The position numbers and the translations under genes were made by a program. From positions 1-61,533 of the forward strand of contig JAEXZY010000061.1 in assembly GCA_023404955.1 (NCBI GenBank): DNA of 61,533 nt, read 5' to 3'. The notes under the pieces were generated by a model. The model did not search any database. It saw only the letters and a list, made by a program, of their open reading frames with translations, and had not been told where the DNA came from. Of this stretch, positions 17,111-25,071 are shown piece by piece. Positions within the stretch are counted from its first letter, which is position 1. Every line of letters starts with the position of its first letter. The DNA is from Actinomycetes bacterium. GTDB lineage: Bacteria > Actinomycetota > Actinomycetes > Mycobacteriales > Mycobacteriaceae.

Positions 17111-17862
17111 AGGTTGATCCGATCATCCGCCGCACGGTGCCGTCCGGGCGCGTCTTCCTCCGCCTTGTCCTTCGGCTCGGCCTCCGGCGCTCGCTCGGCA
17201 CTTGGATCGCTTCCGGCTGCGCCGTCCGTCGTCTCCTGCGGGTGCTCGGCCTCGGGGATCTCCATGCCCGACCCCGACTCGCCCCCAGCACCGCTACCGG
17301 CACTTCCCGCACCGCCACCGCCGAATTGGCCGACCATCTGCTGCACCTGCTGCCCCACCTGCTGAGCGCCCTGCATGATGCCCTGCGGAACCTGCTGCAC
17401 CGCACCCATCATCTGCATCGGCACCTGCGCCATCTGCTGGGCCATCTGCATCGGCATGCTCATCATCTGGCTCATGCCGCCGCCCGCCGATCCGGCAGCT
17501 CCGGCCGCCGAACCTGCAGCACCGCCGGCTGTTCCCGCGGTGCCGCCGCCCACCCCGGCCACGTTCTGCATCTCGGCGTTGATGGCACCGCCGAGCCGTT
17601 GATCGGTCGCCGTGTAGGCATTGGCTGCGTTGGTGACATTGCTTGCGGTCTGAGTCGCCTGAGCTTTCACCACCGGCAGCTGCTCGTAGATCGGCCCCTC
17701 GACGGCGGGAATCTGCCCGATGATCGTCGCGGACAGCGGGTCGGTGCCCGTCGGCATGAAAGGTTCAGGCGCCGGCGGTAATTCGGCGGCCGCCGACGAC
17801 AGTGCGTCACCTGCAGCGGCCAGTGCCTCCGGATCCACTGTCAGCGGTGCGGGATTGGTCAC
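17107..17862 (-). CDS. espJ: ESX-1 secreted protein EspJ
   Basis: This 251-residue protein is similar in plan and position to EspJ (Rv3878). The N-terminal helical domain begins with VDPEALAAAGDALSSAA and ends in the secretion motif YTATD. A glycine/alanine-rich stretch is followed by a methionine/glutamine-rich segment (QMMSMPMQMAQQMAQ) and then an acidic, disordered tail. It lies nine bases after eccD1 in the same direction and overlaps the EspC-like gene. EspJ is a secreted ESX-1 substrate of unknown role. The Met/Gln-rich segment is unusual. Confidence 0.8.
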   Translation of the reverse strand: MTNPAPLTVDPEALAAAGDALSSAAAELPPAPEPFMPTGTDPLSATIIGQIPAVEGPIYEQLPVVKAQATQTASNVTNAANAYTATDQRLGGAINAEMQNVAGVGGGTAGTAGGAAGSAAGAAGSAGGGMSQMMSMPMQMAQQMAQVPMQMMGAVQQVPQGIMQGAQQVGQQVQQMVGQFGGGGAGSAGSGAGGESGSGMEIPEAEHPQETTDGAAGSDPSAERAPEAEPKDKAEEDAPGRHRAADDRINL

Positions 17863-17871
17863 CAGAACCTC

Positions 17872-19398
17872 CTAGAACCGCAGGTTTCGCAACAGGTCGT
17901 ACACGCCGGCGATCCACAGCAGCATCGGGATCACCGCGGCGATCGTCGCGCCGTCGACGAGCTCGAGGATGCGCTTGGTCACCGGCGACACGCGCCGCAC
18001 ACCGTCCGTCGCACCGATCGTGATCACCGCCACGACAGCCACCGCGGTGTAGATCGCGAGCACCAGCCAGGCCTGCTCGGGGTACCACAGGCACAGGCGC
18101 ACCGTCACACCCGTCGGGATCGCCACCGCCGCAGCCATCAGCGCCCAGGCGCACCACCGCTCGGCGTAGAGCCGAGACCGGAACCCGCACAACACGGTCA
18201 CCAACGCGGCCACGATGAGACTGTGGAGGAAGAAGTGGCCCTGCACCACCACGGCAATCGAGCCGACCGCGAGGATCAGCGCCCCGGCGGTCAGGAAGCC
18301 GATCAGCAGCCGCTTGGCCAGCCGACTGCGCTCGGTGAGCCGCGCCGCCGAGTCGGGCACCGACGCGATGATCGCCTGCCACGTCTCCGACTCCTCCGAC
18401 GTGTCGTCGGTGGTGACCGGGTCCAGCAGCTCGTCGTTGGCCACCGTCTCGCCCGGCGCCGGAATCGGCGGGAGCGCGATCCGTGCTACGGCCACAGTCA
18501 GTTTGGCCGCGTTCGTGACGACAATCAGACCGAATGCGATGGCGCCGGCAGGCACCCAGTCCTGCCAGCCGTAGCCGAACGCGACCGCGGCGAACGTCGC
18601 CGCTGTGGCCACCACCGCCAGGAACGCCGCGATCTCCGCTCGCCGCCGCGGCCCACCACGGGTGGCCAGCACCATCAGCAGCACCAGGGCGCCGGCACCC
18701 GCGATCTGCGGTGAACCCAGCGAATCGACTCCGCGAGGCAGCGGAACTGCCAGTGCCACCCCGCCGACGAGCGTCAGGAGCGACGACACCAACAGGCTTT
18801 CCGCCATGTCGAGGTTGCCGTAGCGGGTTTGGGCGAACCAGCTTCCGCCCATCAACGCCACGCCCAGCACCCCGAGGGAGACCGGCCACCACCAATCACG
18901 TCCCGTCGACGTCCACGACAGGATCGAGACTGCGGTGATCATCAGCGCGACGAGCGGCAACATCAACCCGACGAAGCGGTACAGCGCCCTCCGGTCGAAT
19001 TCCGGTGTCTCGTCGAGTACCGCGATCGCGTCGATGACGTCCTCGACAAGCGGACGGTAGCGCTCCGTACGGCTGACGGACACCACCGTCAGCAGGGAGC
19101 CGTCGACCACCCCCGCGTCGTCGAGTGACTCGGTCAGCTTGATCGGCGGCGCGCCGGGACGCGCGAACGACCACACACCCTGGGCCTTGAAGTCGAAGCC
19201 CTCCAACAGTTCTGGCGGAGTGTCCTCCAGGATGTCGGCGAGCACGTTCACCGTCTCGTCGACATAGGTCTCGATCGGTGCCGCGGACGGCAGCACCAGA
19301 TCAGTCATGCGCCGACCCGTCAGGATCGTGACGCGCGTCGTCGCCGGGCGCCCCGGGGTGACGCTCGACGACGACGGGGGTGCGGCCGTCGCGGTCAA
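17872..19398 (-). CDS. eccD1: ESX-1 membrane channel component EccD1
   Basis: This 508-residue integral membrane protein has an N-terminal ubiquitin/YukD-like cytoplasmic domain (about residues 18-115) and eleven or so hydrophobic helices that form the channel vestibule in known ESX complexes. No stop, gap or missing helix is visible, so it looks functional. Its start overlaps the espI stop by four bases (ATGA), and espJ follows nine bases downstream. The arrangement espI-eccD1-espJ equals Rv3876-Rv3878. EccB and EccC, which EccD must assemble with, are not encoded here. Confidence 0.93.
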   Translation of the reverse strand: MTATAAPPSSSSVTPGRPATTRVTILTGRRMTDLVLPSAAPIETYVDETVNVLADILEDTPPELLEGFDFKAQGVWSFARPGAPPIKLTESLDDAGVVDGSLLTVVSVSRTERYRPLVEDVIDAIAVLDETPEFDRRALYRFVGLMLPLVALMITAVSILSWTSTGRDWWWPVSLGVLGVALMGGSWFAQTRYGNLDMAESLLVSSLLTLVGGVALAVPLPRGVDSLGSPQIAGAGALVLLMVLATRGGPRRRAEIAAFLAVVATAATFAAVAFGYGWQDWVPAGAIAFGLIVVTNAAKLTVAVARIALPPIPAPGETVANDELLDPVTTDDTSEESETWQAIIASVPDSAARLTERSRLAKRLLIGFLTAGALILAVGSIAVVVQGHFFLHSLIVAALVTVLCGFRSRLYAERWCAWALMAAAVAIPTGVTVRLCLWYPEQAWLVLAIYTAVAVVAVITIGATDGVRRVSPVTKRILELVDGATIAAVIPMLLWIAGVYDLLRNLRF

Positions 19399-20615
19399 CG
19401 CCGCTCGAGCCTGTCGAAGTCGTCAGACAGCGCCGCCGCCAATTCGACCATGCGGCGGCGGAAGTCCTTGCCGAGCAGATCGAGCTGGATCTCGGTGCCG
19501 GCTGCGATGTGCTTGTCCCACGGCAACACGATGACCCGGCCCGGCGACACATGACGCTCGAACTGCTGCACCAGATCGTCGACGTCGATGTTCGGCTTGC
19601 CGGGCACGACATGGTTGATCACCACGCACGATCGCCCGAGCAGATCCTGATAACCGTTCTGCCGCAACCAGTCCATCGTGATCGCGGCCTGGCGGGCGCC
19701 GTCGATCGACGCGCTTGCGACGATCACCAGCCCGGACACCGTCGAGAGGACACCGCGCGCACCCGGTTGGAAGAGACCCGCGCCGCAATCGGCCAGGACC
19801 AGGTTGTAGTAGCGCGACACGATCTCGGTCGCGGAGCGCCAGTCGTCATCGTTGAATTCTCGGCGTGCGGCGCTGTACTCCTCGGACGAGAGCACCTCGA
19901 GGTTGGCGCCGTTCATGCTCGTGTACGCGCGGATGTCGTTGTAACGGTGAAGTTCCTTGTCGCTCAACAGATCCGCGATCGTGGCCGCGGACTGCCGGCC
20001 CGCGCGATCGGCGAGGTTCCCGCCGTCGGGATCGGCGTCGATCGCCAGGATGCGATCGCCGCGGATGGAGCTCAGGGCCGAACCCAGCGCGACCGTCACC
20101 GCGGTCTTGCCGACGCCGCCTTTGAGGCCGAAGATTCCGATCTGGTACGAGTCACGGGCGTTGCGCCGGATCCGGTTGTGCAGATCCATCTCGTAGAGCT
20201 CGTCGGGCGAGAGCCCCAGGTTGATCCGGGTCAGCAGGTAGATCCAATGCCGCCAGCCGCGCTGCGACGGCATCTTGACCGCGGACCGGACGCCGACGTG
20301 GGACAGCGCGTCGATGGCGCGATGGTTCCCCATCGACGCGGCCGACGTTGGCGCGGGTTGCACGACGGGCCGACGGTCCACCTCGGCATCGGCGAAATGC
20401 TGCGACGGTGCCGGCGCGGGTGCCGGCCGGGGCGCGGGCACAGACGCGTGCCGAGGTTGCTCGTGCCGAGCGCCGGACGGCGCCTGAGGGGCGCGCATCA
20501 TGCCGTTGTTGGGCAGCTGCTGGGGAGCCGACACCGGCAGGGGCGGCATCTGGCTGGTGACTTCAGCCTGGCGCGGCGGCGGCGCGGCCTGCGTCCGAGG
20601 CGCGGCGGCCGGCAT
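19395..20615 (-). CDS. espI: EspI, MinD/ParA-like ATPase, possibly N-terminally truncated
   Basis: This protein of about 406 residues has a proline-rich N-terminus, the QRGWRHW block and then a MinD-like P-loop ATPase with Walker A GLKGGVGKTAVT (about residues 161-172). The C-terminal NTPase part closely follows EspI (Rv3876). The proline-rich part is far shorter than in M. tuberculosis. The start is uncertain: ATG 20615 is used here and GTG 20630 is in the same frame. The frame stays open further upstream into espG1, as expected if the original start was removed. In M. tuberculosis the gene upstream is esxA; here it is espG1. Confidence 0.8.
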   Translation of the reverse strand: MPAAAPRTQAAPPPRQAEVTSQMPPLPVSAPQQLPNNGMMRAPQAPSGARHEQPRHASVPAPRPAPAPAPSQHFADAEVDRRPVVQPAPTSAASMGNHRAIDALSHVGVRSAVKMPSQRGWRHWIYLLTRINLGLSPDELYEMDLHNRIRRNARDSYQIGIFGLKGGVGKTAVTVALGSALSSIRGDRILAIDADPDGGNLADRAGRQSAATIADLLSDKELHRYNDIRAYTSMNGANLEVLSSEEYSAARREFNDDDWRSATEIVSRYYNLVLADCGAGLFQPGARGVLSTVSGLVIVASASIDGARQAAITMDWLRQNGYQDLLGRSCVVINHVVPGKPNIDVDDLVQQFERHVSPGRVIVLPWDKHIAAGTEIQLDLLGKDFRRRMVELAAALSDDFDRLERR

Positions 20616-21444
20616 CGCAGGTGGCGTCACTGCATCCCGACCCGCGGGTGGGGTGTCGCGATCCGGCTCGTCCTCGACCGTCCGTACAGCATCCGGGGAA
20701 CCGAAAGCTCCCGTACAGCTCCCCGTTGACGCGGCGCGGAATCGACACGATGCGGCCGTGCGACGAGTCGAGCACCCCTGCCCCGACCCCGGCCTGAGAA
20801 TACGTTCCGCCCGGGTGGCGCTCGTTGGCGGTGATCTCGACCCAGCTCGCCGAATGGTTGATCGCGTCGGCATAGATCTTCGCCGACAGCGGCGGCTGGC
20901 CGTAGGCGGCGAGCTGGTCCGCCGTCCGTACGTCGGCGAGCCGCGACGCGATGCCCGTGAGCGGTTCGACCAGGGCCGGGGACGCGTCCCCGATCACGAC
21001 GTTCACCATGCCGGCCAGGCCGATCTGCGGGGCGACCCGTTGAAGCACCAGCATGTCCTCGTCACGAGCCGCGACCACGTGGCGATCGCCCTTCCGGCAG
21101 ACCACGAATCGCACCATTCGGCCGCCGATGTCCCGGCGCCACCACCGGCAGTCGAGCGTGCGATCGGGCCGGCTGAGGACGTCCGCCATGGCCGCCACCT
21201 CGGGATGAGGATCGCCGAACGCGGTCAGGATGCCCTGTGCGGTGAGGTCGCGGGTGACCTGCTCGGCGACGATGCGGCGCTGGTCCTCGTAGGGAATGTT
21301 GGGTCGAATGCCCAGTGCCAGCGGAAAATCCACCAGGTGCAGCAGATCGGCGATGACGAGCATCCCGTCGATGGTCACCTCGACACCCACCACGTCGTCG
21401 TAGTGGGTGGGCTCGGCGTCGCCGAAGAGCGGGCTGGCCATCAT
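20563..21444 (-). CDS. espG1: EspG1 chaperone with replaced C-terminus
   Basis: EspG1 binds PE-PPE substrates in the cytosol. The first 247 or so residues follow EspG1 (Rv3866) closely, including VGVEVTIDGMLVIADLLHLV, CRWWRRDIGGRMVRFVVC and PRRVNGELYGSF. After that point homology stops. The remaining 46 residues are arginine/glycine-rich and out of frame with the sequence that encodes EspI on the same strand. The expected C-terminal helix of about 30 residues is missing. The start (ATG ATG at 21444) overlaps the espF stop by four bases. The gene is intact upstream, so the lesion is confined to the junction with espI. Confidence 0.8.
   Translation of the reverse strand: MMASPLFGDAEPTHYDDVVGVEVTIDGMLVIADLLHLVDFPLALGIRPNIPYEDQRRIVAEQVTRDLTAQGILTAFGDPHPEVAAMADVLSRPDRTLDCRWWRRDIGGRMVRFVVCRKGDRHVVAARDEDMLVLQRVAPQIGLAGMVNVVIGDASPALVEPLTGIASRLADVRTADQLAAYGQPPLSAKIYADAINHSASWVEITANERHPGGTYSQAGVGAGVLDSSHGRIVSIPRRVNGELYGSFRFPGCCTDGRGRAGSRHPTRGSGCSDATCDAGRRASDAGRAAAAPG
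20690..20712. other. Inferred deletion junction between espG1 and espI
   Basis: On the minus strand EspG1 homology ends at GELYGSF (codon ending at 20704). EspI-type proline-rich coding follows in a different frame within a few codons (SPDAVRTVEDEPD). In M. tuberculosis these points are separated by espH, eccA1, eccB1, eccCa1, eccCb1, PE35, PPE68, esxB and esxA. No transposase, repeat or tRNA is visible at the join. Confidence 0.65.
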
Positions 21445-21743
21445 TTCAGCCGCTGGCCCGACAGGTGGTCGGTGATCTCGTAGCGGTGGGCGGCACCGGT
21501 CAGGTGGTCACGCAGCGATCCAGCCTGTGCAGCGATGGCGGAGACCGCGTCGGCACGGGCCCGCTGGACGGCCTGCAATGCCGCGGCGGTGGCCGACGCG
21601 ACCGAGCCGTGGGACGTCAGAACGTCGGCGTCGCCGTCGAGCACCCGGCGACCGGCCGAGACGACCTCGGTGGCGATCCGATGCTGGACGGCCGCGAGGT
21701 CGCGCAGGTCCGTCGGGGTCACTGCCAGTTCTGCGTGGGACAT
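21441..21743 (-). CDS. espF: EspF/EspC-like type VII secretion target
   Basis: This 100-residue helical protein is of the EspC/EspF group with a C-terminal YEITD (YxxxD) signal. It sits between espE and espG1, the place of espF in ESX-1. ATG 21743 is chosen because AGGAG lies about eleven bases upstream and the family start (MSHAELAVTPTDLRDL) aligns there. A GTG at 21770 would overlap the espE stop as GTGA and add nine residues, and cannot be excluded. It overlaps espG1 by four bases. It is probably secreted as a partner of EspE in an intact system. Confidence 0.75.
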   Translation of the reverse strand: MSHAELAVTPTDLRDLAAVQHRIATEVVSAGRRVLDGDADVLTSHGSVASATAAALQAVQRARADAVSAIAAQAGSLRDHLTGAAHRYEITDHLSGQRLK

Positions 21744-21766
21744 GACCGGTTCGTCTCCTGGTGTCG

Positions 21767-22888
21767 TCACTGCGGTGGGCGGGTGGCTGCCGGCGCCGGC
21801 TGCGAGGGTGGCGGATTCGGTGCCCGTTCCGGCGGCGCCGGGGTTTCGGGCGGCGCGGCGCCCGCGGCGTCGACGGGCTCGATCTCGGGCTGGGCAGGAT
21901 CGTCGGAGTCGGCTGGCTCCTCTAGGTCCTTCACGTCACCCTTCTCGTCTTCCGGCACGTCCACCTGCGGCGAGGACGCCAGCGACGCGAGGGAGGGCAG
22001 TTGGCCGGCGGCGGCGACCACTCCACTCACGACCGCGGCCAGCGGCGCCACCGCGGCGCCGATCATCCCGCCGACCGCGCCGAACGCCGACGTCAGGCCC
22101 GACATCGGATCCCCCTGCATCGGTGACTGGCCACCGGCGGTGGTCGGTGCGGGGGCCGGGCACGTGGACGTGACGGGTGCCGACGCCGCCGCGCTTGGCT
22201 CGACGACGTCCTCGACAGGCATGTCGTCGACAGGCACGTCCCCGGTGGGCAACTCCTCGCCGTGCGCGTCGTCAGCGGGCACGGCCTCGTCGGCCCGTGC
22301 CGGCGCGTTATTGAGCGCCTCGTAGTCGCCGGCGAGGCGATGCAGCCGGCTCGCGTTGTCGGCGGTCTCGGCGGCGAGGTCGCACAACTCGGTCTCGCAG
22401 ACACCCACCGCCGCCGTCACGGCCGCCATCTGAATGGCCGATGTCATCGCGGACCCGACGCCGGGTATGCCCGCGAGCGATCCGGTCACACGGCGCAGCG
22501 AGGACAGGTGGTCGGCCTGGTCGTCCAACGTCTCGCGGCGGCGGATGACCTGGGTCGCCTCCCGGTCGATCACGGTGTGCACGTGGTGATCGAGGACCGC
22601 CAGCGCTTCGGTCGCCGTGGCCAGCCGACGGGTGACCTCGGTGTACGACTGAGCCGCCGGCCCGTCCCACTCGCGGGGATAGGCACCGTCGGCCGTCCGG
22701 ACCGCGCCGAAGAAGCCGCTGGCACCCCGCGCGAACGCCTCACCGGCGTCGGGGCGGCCATGTCCCGTCGTCGAGCGCATACCGGCGATCACCCGCTGCC
22801 CGGCGCCGAGGATGTCGTGCGCACCGACCGGCCCGCGCGCACCATCGGCGACTTTGCCGAGTGCACCGGCAGCATCGGTCATATCCAT
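21767..22888 (-). CDS. espE: EspE-like ESX-1 substrate
   Basis: This 373-residue protein has the EspA/EspE plan. An N-terminal helical domain contains a WDG (WxG-type) turn in YPREWDGPAAQSYTEV. A coiled-coil region follows (about 100-200), then a hydrophobic alanine/glycine-rich segment (about 265-310) and an acidic proline-rich tail. It starts the minus-strand arm and is followed by espF and espG1, exactly the order Rv3864-Rv3866. EspE is a cell-surface ESX-1 protein in M. marinum and M. tuberculosis. The start is ATG 22888; a second ATG lies two codons in. Confidence 0.78.
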   Translation of the reverse strand: MDMTDAAGALGKVADGARGPVGAHDILGAGQRVIAGMRSTTGHGRPDAGEAFARGASGFFGAVRTADGAYPREWDGPAAQSYTEVTRRLATATEALAVLDHHVHTVIDREATQVIRRRETLDDQADHLSSLRRVTGSLAGIPGVGSAMTSAIQMAAVTAAVGVCETELCDLAAETADNASRLHRLAGDYEALNNAPARADEAVPADDAHGEELPTGDVPVDDMPVEDVVEPSAAASAPVTSTCPAPAPTTAGGQSPMQGDPMSGLTSAFGAVGGMIGAAVAPLAAVVSGVVAAAGQLPSLASLASSPQVDVPEDEKGDVKDLEEPADSDDPAQPEIEPVDAAGAAPPETPAPPERAPNPPPSQPAPAATRPPQ

Positions 22889-23172
22889 GCTCGACCACCC
22901 CTTCCCCCGGGCAGCCTACCAGCGCTCAACCCCCTGCCAGGACACTATTTTTCCGTGACGACTACGCCGCGATGGGCCTCCCACAGCGTGCCGACCTGCC
23001 AAGACACCTCGCATCGCACGGCGACCCGTCGGTGCGCGCGACCGCGGCAGGTAGGCAGGCGTCCTAGCCTCACCCGCCTGGAACGCAGCAACGGTCATCC
23101 GGCCGAGACTTCTTTGCTCGCGCCGCCGACCCGTACGCTGAGAACCTGCCGCGCACGAGGAGGAGAGGCGCT
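22889..23172. promoter_or_regulatory. Divergent intergenic region espE / Rv3860-like gene
   Basis: This 284-base gap between two divergent genes must hold both promoters. An A/T tract (ctattttt, about 22946-22953) stands out from the GC-rich surroundings and would lie upstream of espE. The plus-strand gene has a very strong GAGGAGGAGAGG ribosome site at about 23157-23168. I see no convincing minus-35/minus-10 pair or palindrome. Confidence 0.35.
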
Positions 23173-24318
23173 GTGACCGACCGCGAGGACATCCTGCGCA
23201 GGGAACCGGACCGGCCCGACGACACCCCGCCGACGCCCCAGCCGCCCGTGTTCGGGTCGCCACCTCCACCCGACGGCGCGACCGGGCCGGTGCCGCGCCC
23301 GCGTCAGCCCACCTGGCCGCCGCAAGGTCCGCCCCCTCCCCAGTGGCCCGCGGGTCCGCCCGAACCCGAGACGACGGTGCTGCCCGCGCAGCCCAGTTCG
23401 TATGCCGAGCGCATCCGACCGGCCGACCTGGTGCCGACGCGTAAGACCGTGCCCGCGCGGGGGTGGCGGCGGGTGCTCTACAAAGCCACCTTCGGTGCCA
23501 TCAACCTGGGCCCGTCGCCGGCCGAGCGCCGCGTCGCGGCGCTGGAGGCGGCCATCCGCGCACCGCTGCGCGGACACTTCAAGGTGGGCGTGCTCGGGAA
23601 GGGGGGTGTCGGGAAGACCACCGTTTCGGCCTGCATCGGCTCGGTGTTCGCCGAACTCCGGCAGGACGATCGCGTGGTCGCCGTCGACGCCGACACCGCG
23701 TTCGGCAAGCTGGGCAGCCGGATCGATCCCCGAGTGCAGGGCTCGTTCTGGGAACTCGCCACCGATCGGCACCTCGAGACCTTCGCCGACGTCCGCAATC
23801 GCGTCGGCAGTAACGCCGTCGGATTGTTCGTGCTCGCCGGCGAGGCGACTCCCGCCCGCCGCCGTGTGCTCGACCCGCCCCTGTACCGCGAGGCGGTGGC
23901 CCGGCTCGACCGCTATTTCACGATTTCGGTCGTCGACTGCAGCTCGACCATGGATGCACCGGTGACTCAAGAAGCACTGCGCGATCTCGATGCGCTCGTG
24001 GTGGTGTCCTCACCCTGGGTCGACGGCGCCGCTGCGGCAGGTCAAACCTTGGACTGGCTGGCCGCCCACGGGATGAACAATCTGCTCCAGCGCACCATCG
24101 TGGTGCTCAACGACTCCGACGGTCATGCCGGTAAGAAGACGAGATCGATTCTTGCGCAACAGTTCTCGGGTCACGGACAGCTCGTGGTCGAAGTTCCCTT
24201 CGACGGCACGCTGCGACCAGGCGGGGTCATCGACGGCACGGGCGACATGTCCGCCGCGGCACGCGTCAAATTCGTCGAGATCTGCGCCGCGCTCGCAGCT
24301 CACTTCCCCCCGCGCTGA
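23173..24318 (+). CDS. Rv3860-like MinD/ParA-type ATPase
   Basis: This 381-residue protein has a proline-rich N-terminus (about 1-75), a GWRRVLYKATFGAINLGPSP block like that in EspI, and a P-loop ATPase with Walker A LGKGGVGKTTVSA (about residues 139-151). The later segment VVDCSSTMDAPVT corresponds to Walker B. It is a paralogue of EspI and matches the position of Rv3860, which flanks espE in M. tuberculosis. It is likely cytoplasmic and linked to ESX-1, but its role is unproven. The GTG start is set by the strong ribosome site. Its end overlaps the convergent methyltransferase gene by 19 bases. Confidence 0.8.
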   Translation: MTDREDILRREPDRPDDTPPTPQPPVFGSPPPPDGATGPVPRPRQPTWPPQGPPPPQWPAGPPEPETTVLPAQPSSYAERIRPADLVPTRKTVPARGWRRVLYKATFGAINLGPSPAERRVAALEAAIRAPLRGHFKVGVLGKGGVGKTTVSACIGSVFAELRQDDRVVAVDADTAFGKLGSRIDPRVQGSFWELATDRHLETFADVRNRVGSNAVGLFVLAGEATPARRRVLDPPLYREAVARLDRYFTISVVDCSSTMDAPVTQEALRDLDALVVVSSPWVDGAAAAGQTLDWLAAHGMNNLLQRTIVVLNDSDGHAGKKTRSILAQQFSGHGQLVVEVPFDGTLRPGGVIDGTGDMSAAARVKFVEICAALAAHFPPR

Positions 24319-25067
24319 CTGTCGGCACGCCGCAGGCTCAGCACCTCCCCGGTGATGCGGCCCGCAGCGAGCAGGTCGCCCATCTGAGCGGACTGGCGTT
24401 CGGCTGTCTCCCACGCAGGATCTCCACCGTGGCGGCGCGCGAGTTCCTCCTCGACGCGGGTGACCCGCTTCTGCCAACCGTCGGGAATGGCAGGCAAATC
24501 CGCTGTCTGCAGCCGCGCCTCGATGCTCAGCCCGGCCGCGGTCAGCGAGCCGCGCAGAGACGCGGGCGTCGGAAAGTGGTTTCCCTCCGGCCGGTGTGCA
24601 GCGGCCAGCTGCTTCGGCGCGACGAACACCAGCAGCCCGATGCGGCCGGGCGCGCGGACCACGCGCCGCAGTTCGGCGAGGACGGCGGTGTGCGCGCGCA
24701 TCGTGCACAGCACGCCGAGACACCATGCTGCGTGGACGGATTCGTCGGCCAGTGGCAACGCGTCGGCGCTGCCCTGCAGGGTGGGGTAGCCGAACAACGA
24801 CACGGCCGCGCGGCAGGCGCCCGCCTCCGGCTCCACGAGCACCGGTCGCACCGGCCGTCGCGCCTGCGCATAGGCGGCCGGTCCACCCACGCCGGCCCCG
24901 CAGTCCAGCAGCACATCACCCGCACTGAGCCCGAGGTGCTCGACCAGCCAGTCGAGGGCGGCGGGGTTCCCACTGCCGCGGCAGCCCGCAGGCACGTGGT
25001 AGTCGGGTCCCAGATCGGTGGCGACCTCGGCGGTCCACTCGGCGACGGTGTCGAACTCCGCCGACAT
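24300..25067 (-). CDS. SAM-dependent methyltransferase
   Basis: This 255-residue class I methyltransferase has its SAM-binding motif I as LLDCGAGVGGPAAYA (about residue 50). The acidic residue after motif II lies in VLVEPEAGACRAA, and an ALPLADESVHAAW motif follows. The substrate is unknown. The ATG at 25067 (MSAEFDTVAEW) is preferred over an upstream in-frame start at 25133, which would overlap the preceding gene by 62 bases. It lies four bases after the MetF-like gene and is likely co-transcribed, which hints at a one-carbon or methylation pathway. Confidence 0.8.
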   Translation of the reverse strand: MSAEFDTVAEWTAEVATDLGPDYHVPAGCRGSGNPAALDWLVEHLGLSAGDVLLDCGAGVGGPAAYAQARRPVRPVLVEPEAGACRAAVSLFGYPTLQGSADALPLADESVHAAWCLGVLCTMRAHTAVLAELRRVVRAPGRIGLLVFVAPKQLAAAHRPEGNHFPTPASLRGSLTAAGLSIEARLQTADLPAIPDGWQKRVTRVEEELARRHGGDPAWETAERQSAQMGDLLAAGRITGEVLSLRRADSQRGGK

Positions 25068-25071
25068 CGCG

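Noticed and set aside
20616..20873. EspI start at 20873
   Set aside because: The frame is open there, but the sequence encodes EspG1 in another frame with clear homology, and the extra EspI residues show no EspI similarity.
20563..21444. Insertion sequence as the cause of the espG1-espI join
   Set aside because: No transposase frame, inverted repeats or target duplication is present around 20,700.
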